From Dastarcus helophoroides (Eukaryota; Arthropoda; Insecta; Coleoptera; Bothrideridae), in assembly GCA_028583605.1 (NCBI GenBank), contig CM053327.1, positions 19,331,629 through 19,395,628 of the forward strand: 64,000 nucleotides of DNA. Direction: 5' to 3'. Below are positions 1-11,739 of the stretch, one piece after another. How positions within the stretch are numbered: position 1 is the stretch's first letter; each line of letters begins with the position of its first letter. Under the pieces are notes generated by a model. That model worked only from the letters and a program-made list of their open reading frames with translations, had not been told where the DNA came from and made no database searches. Both the position numbers and the translations under genes were made by a program.

Positions 1-201
1 TTGAAAAATAGCATTGGCGTCACATTTTTTTTTTCAAAAATGTGTATCGACCTGTTTGTGGGAACGCCACTGGTGGAATCAGAACAAATGTTTTTTTGTC
101 AAAATACTTGCTTTTGTACCAGATATCGTGTACTGAATATCAAAAAAATATCTAAACCAGTCTCAGAAATATTGAAGAAAAACCGATTTTTTCTTTAATT
201 T

Positions 202-465
202 TTACCGCCTTGTATATCGAAAATGAAGCGTTTCCGGACCTATGTTAATATGAAAATTTTGTCTTAAAATTGCCCAAGGAATATCTCCCTGCCGGTTCAG
301 CATGCAATTATGAAACACCCTGTAGACATTGCAAAGCATTGGCGATAGCACACGGTCCTGTTGGACTCCTCTCTGAATCTTAATCCTTTCGGTCAATTGG
401 TCGTCCGCTATGATTTTGGCAGTTTTGTTCCAATATAAATGAGATATTATTTCTACATCACGGCT
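202..465 (-). pseudogene. Non-LTR reverse transcriptase fragment
   Basis: Read on the minus strand, this translates to a piece of the RT palm. It has a YWN-type segment and DDQLTERIKIQRGV, followed by a decayed form of the RGVRQGCVLSPLLFNVY block (here RGVQQDRVLSPMLCNVY). That block is diagnostic of RTE/CR1/Jockey-type non-LTR retrotransposons. The frame is lost after about 64 residues, before any YADD catalytic motif, so this is a dead internal fragment. The clade cannot be fixed from so short a piece. Confidence 0.75.
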
Positions 466-1639
466 GCGATGTTTTTACTTAAGATATCTATCAATTTGTC
501 ATGATGGACATATGTATGCAGACTATGTATACATAATATTTATTTACCTAGTTTTATGAAAATTTGTTTCGTTGAAATTAAATTGGCACAATAAAATTTT
601 AACAGCTACGTGTAACAGCTCGGATGTCGTCTGATGTCTCTATGCGGTATGCCTTATTAACCATAACTAAGCTTTATAAGCGCATTTTGTGATTCTGGCT
701 CATAAAGTCTCAACTGCCCCTAAGAAGATAAGTCGTAAAACAGTACAATTTGTAACGTGAACCATGGATATAATGGAAGTCGGTTAGCTTCCACTGTTAA
801 TATCTTTGTTGCGGTCTCGTAAAATATAGCATTTGTCTAAGTTTATTGAAAGATTTAAGTGCTTTTGATAACTAATTATTACTTGTCGAACATGGTGCGA
901 CCTACATTGAGTATCATCTTAGTTTAAATACAATTTAATTTCTTGTTTTAAATGATTAAATGCTTTGTTTAAACGGTATGTAAAATATTGGAATGTACAC
1001 GTAGTTTTAGAAATATGATATGTGTCGAAAAATACGATTATTTTTCATGTTGTCTACCTTCTATTGCATTACTGAACATCGACGATAGTATCATTCCTTC
1101 ACCTTTTTTAGGTACTGATAGATCCGCTCCCTTCTTTTTTGCTTGGAACTGTCTATTAAAAGTTTTCAATCATTTGACTGGTAGTTCAGTAGCTCAAGAG
1201 ATCTATTTATAATAAAACATTACCAAGATAATTACAGAAAACGTTACTTTCTGTGTGCAGTTCTTTTTCTTGAGTACGATAGCTTGTATGTCAGTATATG
1301 GGGAAGGTAAATTTGTTCTTTGAGTTTGGATGCTACTATTTCGCATCTTTTTTTTCAATAGTCGAGGTCTCTGGTCATCTCTGAGCATCTTAAGTAAAAA
1401 GTATGGGTTTTGACAACGTATCTTCAAAATGATCACTCTCTTCGCCAATATATGCTTAAATAGATAGATAAGGAATTGTGACACTGCGACGTGTATGATT
1501 AGATGCAAATGCTCGTTCGGATGCGGTTGATCATGCACGAAGTGAATTTTCTTAGTATATAAGGGTTAATTTTAGGATTAGGTGTTAATATCTCTCTGAA
1601 GATGACAGCTTGGCTATCAAAACGCGTTAGAACAACCTT
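466..1639. other. Intergenic, nothing recognised
   Basis: AT-rich sequence with only short, low-complexity open frames. I see no protein family, RNA gene or clear repeat here. Confidence 0.5.
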
Positions 1640-1733
1640 TGTTGGGTTTTTAAATCTTTCTTGGTTTCAGGGGACAAAATTTGTATTTCAATTTTTCAAG
1701 ATAACCAAGGTATAGTCCGTTGCACCATAAGAT
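1640..1733 (+). repeat. Dispersed repeat, partner of 44664-44755
   Basis: The stretch from about 1688 to 1733 (GTATTTCAATTTTT, then AAGATAACCAAGG and AGTCCGTT.CACC) matches 44708-44755 in direct orientation. The ~23 bp just upstream (about 1652-1675) is present in the other copy in reverse complement, so that segment is flipped between the copies. No coding potential is seen. Confidence 0.65.
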
Positions 1734-2510
1734 TAAATATCATGAAATGCATCAAATTCTATATCTGAAAGAGCAGACAAGCCACTAAAAGGTGGAACAG
1801 CCTTGCAAATGAGAATCTGGTTTTTTTACCAGTTACTGGATCGGAATAAGTAATTATTTTGGCTTAATACTATGTATGCCTATATATGACCAAAAAAAAA
1901 GTAACAGCCAGATAGTAATTGGTTGTTTCCCCCCAAATCATAGGCACATCGAACTTCAAGAAACTTCCTTTACCATTCGTCCATTGCCTTATATGTAAGC
2001 TACACATTTTGCAAACATTGTCTGGAATCCATGGTTTATCGACTCTTCGATTTTTAAGTTAAAATAAGGGAAGTATGCATTTGTGACAAATTTAGATATC
2101 GGTTTTTAAAACTTGTTTACACCATATTTGCCACAACGGAACAAAAAAGTGTAGAGGTCATGTAACTTCTACCGTGTCGACGATGGTATTTTGTTGATTT
2201 TATTTACTAACTATTTTAATTGAAGAACCAACAAAAACCAATTGGTTAAATGACTATTTAAAAGGTAGTGAATAGATTAAACACTGTACGCTCCTTTGAT
2301 AATTTAATGTTACTGCTGGAAGTAGTACTACACTTTATATTCAAATTACGTTTAGATCTCGGCGGTACCAAGGAAATATTTTTACTTTGTAGCCCTATAT
2401 TATAATTCTAAATTACCTGTGCGGAGCCCTTAAAACTTCTTCCTGTTTCTTGGACAAAAAATTTACCTTTCCTTAAAGGGTACTACATAATTTAGATTGC
2501 TTCGAAAGGA

Positions 2511-2649
2511 AATAATCGTCTATGCAAATAATTGATATTCCCAACCCTTACTTCGTGGAATTCTTTAATAATACTATCAAACTTTATTAACGATTAAAAT
2601 GCTTTTTAATCGTTAATAAAGTTTGATAGTTATGAATAATCGTCTATGC
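2511..2649. repeat. Perfect 27-bp hairpin flanked by 15-bp direct repeats
   Basis: Positions 2573-2599 and 2604-2630 are exact reverse complements separated by a 4-nt loop. The 15-mer AATAATCGTCTATGC occurs at 2511-2525 and again at 2635-2649, so the hairpin lies between direct repeats. This could be a very small inserted palindrome or the product of a replication or repair event. No open frame spans it. Confidence 0.85.
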
Positions 2650-3129
2650 CTCAAAACTGAACTGTTCGATGATTTTTTTTCAACCATATTTTTTTTATCT
2701 GCATAGTTACATACTTTTCACTCGCAGTGTATAACGAAACTAATCCTTGTATCTACCTAGATTCATTGATGTTTGTTTGATGTATCAAGAAGCAAAGGAT
2801 AGAATTATATAACCGGTAAAGAGCGATGGCATCTTACTTTGCTGCTCATATAGTTACAGGCCCAAATGAAGGCATTAAAGTGCATTGCTGTGTAAGACAC
2901 CTTAAATAAACTTTGAAGCTTTACTCACTACTCAATGGAGGCGTTTTAGCTATCTCAAAATCGTTAGAATGCATCTCAATACACTTGCTTCTAGGATTAC
3001 ATGTCGTCACATCGTTTTTTTTTTATTGATAACGCTACTTTATAAATGTGTAAGATTAATGCTAATTTTAAGAACTTATCTTAGCAACAGATATTCCAGA
3101 GTAAAAACCTCTGTTACATTATCCACTTG

Positions 3130-4575
3130 CAATATTTATCTATACTAATATTATGGAAAAGAGAATTTCTCAATGACTGAAAATCCTAATCATCAACGCA
3201 CATCCGTAACTACTGAAGTCAGAAACATGAAATTTGGAGTGAAGATTCCCTTCATGGTGAAAATGAACCGTGAGAAAAAATTTTTGGAAATTCGTCCTCT
3301 AAATTTGTAAAAAGAGGATGAAATGGAGCATGGAGCAGAGTTAATAATGCATTTTAAAACCCTAAACTTTCGTGTAAATAATATATGAAGAAAATTATTA
3401 GACCCAAATTTGAAAGATTTTGACAATTCAGCCCCTAAATGGGTAAAAGGGAGGGAAATCGAATTTCAAGCTTGGTATGGAACAAAGTTAGTCATGTGTT
3501 TTATGAAATTAAATTTTGTATAAAAAATCTATGGAAGAAATAATTAAACAAGTATTTCGCCGATTTTGACAATTCAAGTCCTAAGAGTAGTATTAATAGG
3601 TTGTTACGGAAAATTAAAAAAATATTTCATACCTAAAATTTTGCAGAAGGAAATAAATAATTAGGTACATATTTAAATAGTTCAACCCTTAAGGGAAAGG
3701 GAAATAGTTTAATTGTAAAATAAATTAAAAAGGCGTTTAATAGCCCAAAACTATTTTCAAATAATTTATGAAAGAAATATATAAATACGAATTTGACTTT
3801 AATAGAAAATGATGACGTTAACCGATCAACCCCTAAATGGGCAAAAAGCAAAGAAACATAACAAAATTATTTTATAACCGAAAATTTTGTTTCATGCTCC
3901 AAAATTTAATCCGCAAAGAATATATAAAAGAAATAACTAAACGCATCCTTGGGAAAACTCAAACTCCAAGGGGGTGAATGTACAGTAAAGAGAAATGACC
4001 TGATTCATTGATTAACTGACTCATCAACGCAGAACTGTAACTATTGAAAAGAGAAAAACGAAATTTGGATTGTAGGTCCGTTAATGATTTAGACGCACAA
4101 AGAAACAATATTTTCGAAAATTGGTTTTTTAAAGATGGTAAAAGGACGATGAAATGGGGTTTGAAATTAGTCGATATCAAATGAAGTTCAATATTCATTT
4201 TATAACCTTAAACTATTTGTAATGAACCCGTAAAAGAAGTAATAATTAAACACGTATTTGGCCAATTTTAACAATACAGCAACTAAGAGGGCAATATAAA
4301 AAAAATGTATGTACTAAAAAATTAGAAAATCGTTACATAATCCAAAATTCTGTAAAGAATATATGAAAGAAATAATCTAGCACGTATTTGTTTGATTTTA
4401 AAAAGATTGAGCCGAAAGAGGGGTGAAAAGGGGTATTTAATTTAAAATTTTGTTTTAATAAATAAAACTTGGGTTTTTAAAAACAATTTTGCCCCAATTT
4501 TTATATTTTCAGTTAGCATAGATAACAAATTTCATGTTTCTGATTCCAAAAATAACGACTTCATCGTAGATATAC
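3130..4575 (+). repeat. Degenerate ~140-bp tandem array
   Basis: A recurring block resembling GACAATTCAGCCCCTAAATG, followed by an A-rich stretch and AATAATTAAACACGTATTTG, appears near 3420, 3565, 3680, 3815, 4265 and 4400. Related flanking blocks (GTAACTACTGAAGTCAGAAA at about 3205, GTAACTATTGAAAAGAGAAA at about 4037) recur too. The units are diverged and partly deleted. Apparent open frames inside it are repeat artefacts. A second array of the same family, in the opposite orientation, lies at 47180-48135. Confidence 0.7.
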
Positions 4576-5168
4576 AGATAAGAAAAAATTTTCATTGTCC
4601 ATGTATAACGCTAAGAATTGTCCCTTCCATAGTCCAGGTCGCTGAAGATATTCCCCTACTTTGACGCAGCATGCTCGTATGTTCCAGTTTAGATGTTAGA
4701 AAAAACTCGTCGAGAGTTTTACAACAGACTGGAATATTGTTTAGCGCAGTCTGGCGGCCTATTTGAGCTCCTTATATTGTAATGTTATATTCTTCTTTAG
4801 AATTATTATTTATTTTGTTTAAGAAATCTCGTTTATTTATTTTGGTTATCAAAGAATATCAGTTTTATTTTGCCTCAGACGTTGATTAAATCTACGGACT
4901 AAAAGAACAAACACATGTGGTACGCAAATTTTAATAAAATTGTTGCCTGCCAGTAGTAATCCCGTAACAAAACACGTTACAAGCTATGATGTACTACTGA
5001 AATCTCCACCGGCACTGATGGCTGCGCTCTGCCTTGAATTGTTTACACCTGTGTAGGAGAATACAAGGTGCCGCCCATCTATCCCACTGTTAGCTCTCAA
5101 TGTTAAATCTCTCATTAACATTCTCCCTATGGACAGTGTTTGACTTTCCTTATGTTTATGTCTAACGA
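4576..5168 (+). repeat. Dispersed ~0.5 kb repeat, copy A (inverted partner at 13796-14300)
   Basis: Nearly the whole segment is the reverse complement of 13796-14300. Shared landmarks include CATTGTCCATGTA near the left edge, GCATGCTCGT, the GTCTGGCGGCCT block, TGCCTGCCAGTAGTAAT, and CTCTCATTAACATTCTCCCT near the right edge. Copy A carries about 65 extra bases near 4775-4845. No open frame is conserved between the copies, so it is probably a non-autonomous element or the terminal part of a larger one. Confidence 0.8.
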
Positions 5169-5169
5169 T

Positions 5170-6095
5170 GTTCTACATATGGCACCGCGTGAAAAATAAA
5201 ACGTTCACAGAAATGTTTCCTTTTATTATAAACATAGCCCAAATGAAATTATAAATCAAACCCCAGTCCATTTCATTCGTTTTTTTGCTTCTGATTTTTT
5301 AAATTGGGTTGCCTGAATGTCAAATGTCATAAATTATACGTAAACTAAAATTTTTAAGAAAAAAAAAACGCTTATCCTACGTTAATATAACATCTGCTCT
5401 ATCTTGAAAGTTAATTAAGTAAGAGATTCATTTTAAAATATAATTGTTAGTAATTATAATGTGTTCTTATTGTATGTTAGCCGTTAGACATTAAAGAAGA
5501 TGTGTCTGGATTCTTGTAAAAATTAAATCGTTTTTATTTAAAGCAAAGGAATTTTTGTTTGTTATTTTTGTCGTTTCTACAATGACATATTACTGTAGAT
5601 TATTTCAGATTGTTCTTCTTATTGAGGGAAATGAATTTATAATTTTTCGAGAATTGTATTAATGAAACACTTAAGACTTAATAACTTACAGTGGGTTACC
5701 GAATTATTAAAATTTTGCACGATTTTTTTACGTAGCAGAATAAAATATTTCTGTAGAATACAATTATATTATATAATTAAGGTAGTTCACCGGAGTAATC
5801 GCAGCTAAACATTTTTGGAACGTAAGCGAGTTCAAAGCACCAGCCTGTCACCACTTGTCGATTATCAGCATATACTGTATGCATGGATACAATAATGCAA
5901 ATCTCCAAGCAACTTTACGACACATTTCCATAAAAATCAGGTCCTTCGTAGATCCTCGCGATCCGCGACATAATAAAGCTGCTATATTGCCATTACTTCA
6001 AGATGTTTCCCTGACGTGAAGATGGAAGTATCGAAATTCTATGGGATGTACAATTTCAAATTGCGATTTAAAGTTTCCGCAGCATCCTTCCGATG
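5170..6095. other. Intergenic, nothing recognised
   Basis: AT-rich sequence with no convincing open frame or repeat. Confidence 0.4.
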
Positions 6096-6099
6096 GGAT

Positions 6100-6726
6100 C
6101 TAATCTATCTTTCCTAGGAGTGAATGCGGGCACAACTTCTCTTGGGACGATCATGTGCGTGCCATTGCCAAATCCGCCTCTCAGAAGCTAGGTATTCTTT
6201 TTAGAGCTAAAAAGTACTTCACATCTCATCAGCTATTAACACTATACAAAGCTCAAGTTAGTCCAACACTAGAATACTGTTCTCATGTTTAGAGTTCAGC
6301 TCCAAAACACACTTCAGCTCTCTTGGATTCAATTCAAAGAAGAGCGATTCGCCTAATTGATGACGAGAGTCCGAGACCGATTCTCTCGAAACACTAGAGC
6401 ACAGGCGTATGGTTGGTGACTTGTCTCTTTTTTACAAGTACTATCATGGAAGATGTTCGCAGGAACTAATAGGATTGATCCTCCTAAGGGCAAGATTCTT
6501 GAGGTATACTAGATAGTCAGATACAGCAAATTCCTGTGCGGTCCAGCTTGAGACAGTGAGGACTTCTGTCTACGGAGACTCTTCTTTCTATAGAACTTCC
6601 AAGTTATGGAACTTGTTATTGAATGAAATTTTCCCCAAAAATTACAATCTATCCTTGTTTAAGAAGGCGGTTCATCGCCATCTATCCTTGTTTCCGTATT
6701 CTACTCGCAGTGCTTTGAAAGCATAA
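6100..6726 (+). pseudogene. C-terminal part of a non-LTR (Jockey/CR1-type) reverse transcriptase
   Basis: The plus strand translates, across several stops and shifts, to GHNFSWDDHVRAIAKSASQK, LGILFRAKKYFTSHQLLTLY, KAQVSPTLEYCSHV and LLDSIQRRAIRLIDDES. Then come HRRMVGDLSLFYKYYHGRCS and, near the end, FYRTSKLWNLLLNEIFP. This is the characteristic post-palm region of insect Jockey/CR1-like ORF2 proteins, ending close to the natural C-terminus. Catalytic motifs lie upstream and are absent, as expected of a 5'-truncated insertion. In-frame stops show it is dead. Confidence 0.85.
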
Positions 6727-6759
6727 TGGGGTTACCCTTTGCGAGTGGATTAAACTTAA

Positions 6760-8494
6760 AAAAAAGGGATCCTTACATTTTCATTCACCACATCACTTTA
6801 CATTATACATTATTTTTTTATCAAAATCTATATAAAAGTTTAGTAGCAATAAATTAAAATCTCTTCGAAAACATTCTTTGCTTATATTGGCTCTATAATT
6901 GAATGTTAAAAATCATAAGTTTGACAGTGAATATTTCGGCTTGAGCACCGGCACGGGTCTTTTTATTTTACAGGTATTGTGGTAACATTGTTAGTAACAT
7001 CTAACAGAAATTAAACAAAAAGCAATTCACATGTGAACTATATTTTAAGATAGTAAAATGTGCAAATTCAAATCGTATGATAATAACTCTACAGTTGTAA
7101 AAACGTTTGTAAATATCAACTTTATGAACCATAAATTAGAAATGTGTAAAATTTCTTTTGTATGTGTTATATTTAAAAATTGTTTGTTTGCTTTTAATTA
7201 TAAGAAAAACTTAATATTAAATAGATAAAGAGAAGCAAAATAATTATAAAACATCGGGACAGGGATTCACAATAAATATTTACTGTTTGTTTTGCTTTTT
7301 CTAATGGAAAATGGAGTTATTTCACCTAAAGTATTTGCCATTCTGAAAGCCGCACATGTAAAAGCTCAAAAAAGGAATTTTATTTCCTGTAAATCATCTG
7401 AAATAATCTTTCTAGAGGATGATAAAACAGTGAAAATAATTTAGGCTTGGGCAATATTTTCTGGGCTGACATAAAGTACGGTATAAATTTATATCATTTT
7501 ATATTCGCTTTGTGATCTCTAAAGAGGATCGTTTCAAGATGCGATATAAAATAAAATAAAGCAAATCACCCTTTTGCAACATTGATTCATTTGAGTAAGA
7601 ATAGTTATGTAAATCAGCTTTATGATATACTTGAGAAGAAAATTTACGGCCAGCAATTTAGGAAGAAAGGCAAGAGAAGTATCTTTTTCGCTTTAGCTCC
7701 GATAATTTATTTTACGATAGAAATTATCTGCACGGCTAGATTATGATAATGCGTATTGTTGTAGGGGTTTCTTATTACAGCAATATCATAAGGTCGATAT
7801 ATTTAAATTTGGAGATTTCCTCATGTATAACCTGTAAGCTTTGTTATAAAATGTGTTACTTTTTATACTTTTCAATAAATGGACATTACAAGGTCAGTGT
7901 ACTTTCATTCATCTTTTGAAACAATGATTTATCAAACTATTATAAATAATATGGCCAGTAAAACCAAAATTGCACGCTATGGGATAATGGTTGAGCAGTT
8001 AATAGATGATGTATATTAAACCGGTCATTTCCAAAATCAATAAAATCCGAATTCATAGAAACAACAACAAAAGTCGGCCAAAAATTGCTTGTTTTTACAC
8101 AAACAATTGCTCTCAAGAACTTTATAAAAAATGCTGATGGGCTGGTGATTTTCAAGCATGAATTCTTTATAGTCAATCCGGCTACCAAAAAAAGCGAATC
8201 AGACAGCTTTTGATCTCATATTTTCGTATTATGGCTTTTTTTGAATTTGATAAAATTGGATTGTAGCGTGCCTACGTTTGGAGCTTTATTTCAGAGTAGA
8301 AATCCTAGATGGTCACGTTAAAAATAAGCAAAATTAACCTCGATAGTGTCTTTTGGTATTAGAAAAATTGTGTTCGACCGATTGCCTTCTTCATCTTCAA
8401 CTAATCATTCAAACTTTAAAGAAGTATTTTCCGACTCAGTGGGATGGCATCATCACTCTCACATATCTCACAGGACATACTACCTACTAAAAAG
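6760..8494. other. Intergenic, nothing recognised
   Basis: AT-rich sequence between the RT remnant and the Tc1 element. Short open frames here (for example 7940-8188 minus) show no recognisable motif. Confidence 0.4.
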
Positions 8495-8496
8495 TA

Positions 8497-10045
8497 CTGT
8501 GAAAAAGTATTTGGACAGTTCAAAAACCTGCTAAAAATAAACGAAAAGAGTTTCGTTATAGTACTAAATTTATAGAGAATGTAGCACATCATTTAGTTAA
8601 ATAAATATAGTCACTATTTGTCTAAAAGTAGTTTAAAAATTTAGTATTTTGTATCCACACTCTTACTATGTAGAACGGCATCAATACGCCTGGATGCACT
8701 AGCTAATAATTTCTGAATTGTATCTCCTAGAATTCGTTCTCATTCTTTCAGAAAGACCATTCCATAATGCAACAGAATATATTAGAGCACGCTCAGTTCT
8801 TTTTAAATCCAGGTAATGTCACAAATGCTCAATCATATTGAGGTCTGGGCTTTGTGGTGAAAACGGCATTAATTGAAGAAAGTTTTGTTTTTTGTTAATG
8901 CAAATAGTTCTAGATCAGTCTAGAAAAGTGTTTGGGAACGTTATCGTGATGCAGAAACAAAATGTTACTAATTAAAGGACAATTAGAGGGGATTTCGGGG
9001 TAATGCAAAAATATCTTCATATCCCTCTTTTTTTAACACTTCTTTAATTTTTACTAAATTGCCAAGGTTTGTAGTGGAAAAACAATCCCGCACCATCACG
9101 AACTTTACATGCTTGATGGCAGGCTGTAAACCTTATTTCTGGTAAGTTTCACCTATCCTGTTAGTGACATGTTGCGGTCGAAAACTGCCAAATATTTGAG
9201 ATTGGGATTTGTCCTCCATAAGACATGTGGTCTCTAGTGTAATTCAGTCAATTATATTTATTATTACGCCGTAGAGATGATTTGTGCCTGACTTCACACC
9301 CGCGTAGGCCTACTTTCAGCGACTCCCTGCGAACAGTCGACGAATCAACACTAATTCCTTGCGCATTATGTAAATTTTCAGTGAGTTCTTGATACTTTGA
9401 TCTTCTATTGCGTTAGCAGTTACTTTTAAATGATGCACTGGGTATTGTGCTACTTTTTTAGGGCACCTACTTCGTTTCTTGCCTTTGATTAATGCGGTTT
9501 TTTTTGTATTTTGTCACAATATCTTCTGCAATAGATTTCTCAATTTTCAATTTTTGGTACATTGTACGCACATATATTGTCCTTTATATAACATAATAAC
9601 AGCTCTTTGATCCAAAAGGCCTATTTTAATAATTTTGTTTTATAAAATTTTTCTACACAATGTCAAATGCACTTTTTCAAGGATTTGTAATATTGACAGT
9701 ATTAGTGTACTGCATGAACTTTTTTTGCTTTCCATAAACAGTATGTGCATTTGTAAAGGTATATTATAATACTGATTAGCTATGATTAATTGTTTCATCC
9801 CTATTTGTAAACAAGAAGTGACTAAAAAGTCGGGCATCTATTTACAGACATTCACGGATTAGTCGATATTTGCTGACATTTATTTTATTACTATTATCAC
9901 TTAATAATGGCATGCATTTTTGGGCAATATATTTTTGAAAAGACTGTAAACTTTGCTTTTAGTTAAACTGCACTTAAATATATGGATTTTTTTCTCTTCT
10001 ATATACGAAGTTACGAAAAATCTGCGTGTCCAAAGACTTTCACAG
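8497..10045 (-). mobile_element. Tc1-like DNA transposon, degenerate, full length
   Basis: The ends are inverted: CTGTGAAAAAGTATTTGGAC at the left, and CTTTCACAG closing the right end after GTCCAAAGA. TA lies directly outside both ends (8495-8496 and 10046-10047), the target duplication of the Tc1/mariner superfamily. The length of about 1.55 kb fits Tc1. The transposase remnant is on the minus strand. Multiple stops and indels make it non-autonomous. Confidence 0.85.
8690..9600 (-). pseudogene. Tc1-like transposase pseudogene
   Basis: Minus-strand translation gives PQSPDLNMIEHL followed by a stop where the conserved Trp is expected. This is the Tc1 block around the third catalytic acidic residue. 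Just after it comes a typical C-terminal tail. Farther upstream, CLMEDKSQSQIFGSFRPQHV and HVKFVMVRDCFSTTNLGN correspond to the central catalytic region. Stops and frameshifts occur throughout. The N-terminal helix-turn-helix part, expected near 9300-9600, is hard to read. Confidence 0.75.
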
Positions 10046-10391
10046 TACTGTATGTTAATTCTAATAAAACAAAGCAGATCTAGTTTGCTGCAAAATAATT
10101 TGTAAAATTTTATTTTACAGATGCATTAACACTGCATTAATACCCAATCTTGTATCTTTAATAATAACAAAGTAAGCAATGCTGTAGACTTAATTTGAAT
10201 CATCCTGTACTTGCTAATAATAAAATAATAAGAGAAACCTAAGGAAACACAAGTCGGTACAACATGCAACCGACAAGAAATACATTGTATTTACCTTCTT
10301 TGGATATGTTTCCTTCACATTATTTTTAATTTAAATTGAAGTAAGTCTTTCTGGCATTTCAGAAATTTTGAGTAGCATTTAGTGCCTAAGC

Positions 10392-10412
10392 TTATTATTA
10401 TTATTATTATTA
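10392..10412. repeat. (TTA)n microsatellite
   Basis: About seven uninterrupted TTA units. Confidence 0.9.
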
Positions 10413-10730
10413 ATTTGCGATGAGCAGGTACATATACCATAGGAATTATTAATTCAATTTAACTGAAACATAAAAGGCACAAGTAATTTTCATAAAATAC
10501 ATGTCTGTTCATCAGCTTCATTAGTTGACATATGTATGACTTGTATAACATTGTCATTTAATTTCCATTGATGTTTCCATATTGTTTGCCAGGTAAATGA
10601 TGTTTATCACAGATCCTACTAGGATTAGATTCTGCATCATTTTTAATTAAATGGAAATTGAAATTACTATTAAATATTACTTCTTGATATTGTTCTATCC
10701 TCATAATTCATAAACTATTGTACAAGTAAC

Positions 10731-11708
10731 AGGTGATAGAAAAAACAATTTTAAGCAAAAAGTGTTCTATGAACATGTATCCGAAAACTCTTGATAAAAA
10801 AGATACAAGGTGTTGAAATGTGAATAAAAAAAAAGTTTTTACTTTTTCACTTTCAAGTTTTCTAAGATATTTAAACCAAATTTTGCATACATGGTGTATG
10901 AATGAAGGATCGCAAAATAAAATAAAACTAAGTTTCTATCTTAACCAGTGGTGGAGTTACGAGCAATCTGTGATATTATTGTAGTAAAAACCCGGTACAC
11001 CACTGGAGAAATGAAATAAAATACCTGTTTTGGGTAAAGTATTTAATATTGAATAAAAGTTTTTTTTTGACATTTTCCCGTATTTGTCACTGGTTGCGTT
11101 ATGTCGTTGGTTTTGGAAAAAACATCACTTTCATTCGTACTTTCAATAAGGAAATTCCCAAAAATTTAAATTCTGTCACAATAGTGACAAATATGAAAGA
11201 ACGTTAAGAGTCAACTTTATCTAAAACTGTTAATTCATTTTATCCAGTGTCGTAGCATCTTAAACTTAACCCACTTTGTGTTAGTCAGTGATTATTTAAA
11301 GACGAGCATACATTGTATTCGAACAGTTCCTACGTAAAACATAACGTAGTAAATGCTAAAAAAAAATGTCAAGAAAAAAGTCTTTTTCAGAATTAAACGC
11401 TTGATCCAAAAATTGTATTTTATTTCATTCTGTTTAGTGGCGTACTACTTTTTTTTCAAAACAATATCACAGATTACCCGCAACTCCGCCACTGGTTGAG
11501 ATAGAAACTTAATTTTCTCTTATTTTATGACCTTCATCTACACACCATGTGTGTAAAATTTAGTTTAAATAACTCCGAAAACTTGAAAATAAAACAATAA
11601 AAACTTTTTTTTCGTTCAAATTTTAATACCTTGTATCTTTTTTATTAAGAGTTTCCAGATACATGTTCATGGGAAACTTTTTCCTTAAAATTACTTTTTC
11701 TATCACCT
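10731..11708. mobile_element. Long inverted repeat element (~0.98 kb fold-back)
   Basis: The segment begins AGGTGATAGA and ends TCTATCACCT. The arms pair for at least 330 bp: GATACAAGGTGTTGAAAT is mirrored by ATTTTAATACCTTGTATC, and CCAGTGGTGGAGTTACG by the complement of CGCAACTCCGCCACTGG. Weaker pairing continues nearly to the centre at about 11220. There is no coding frame, consistent with a non-autonomous fold-back or MITE-like element. A GGGGACACTCTGTA motif just outside the right end (about 11735) resembles the ends of some insect DNA elements, so the true border may lie farther out. Confidence 0.85.
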
Positions 11709-11739
11709 ATTTTATTTAAGGCACTTAAAACGGGGACAC

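Noticed and set aside
1..198. 65-codon frame at the left edge
   Set aside because: No proper ATG at its start, biased composition and no family match. ACGCCACTGGTGG near 64-76 only loosely resembles the fold-back element at 10731-11708.
3130..4575. Regularly spaced repeats that might suggest a CRISPR array
   Set aside because: Units are about 140 bp, diverged and continuous without unique spacers, and the genome is clearly eukaryotic.
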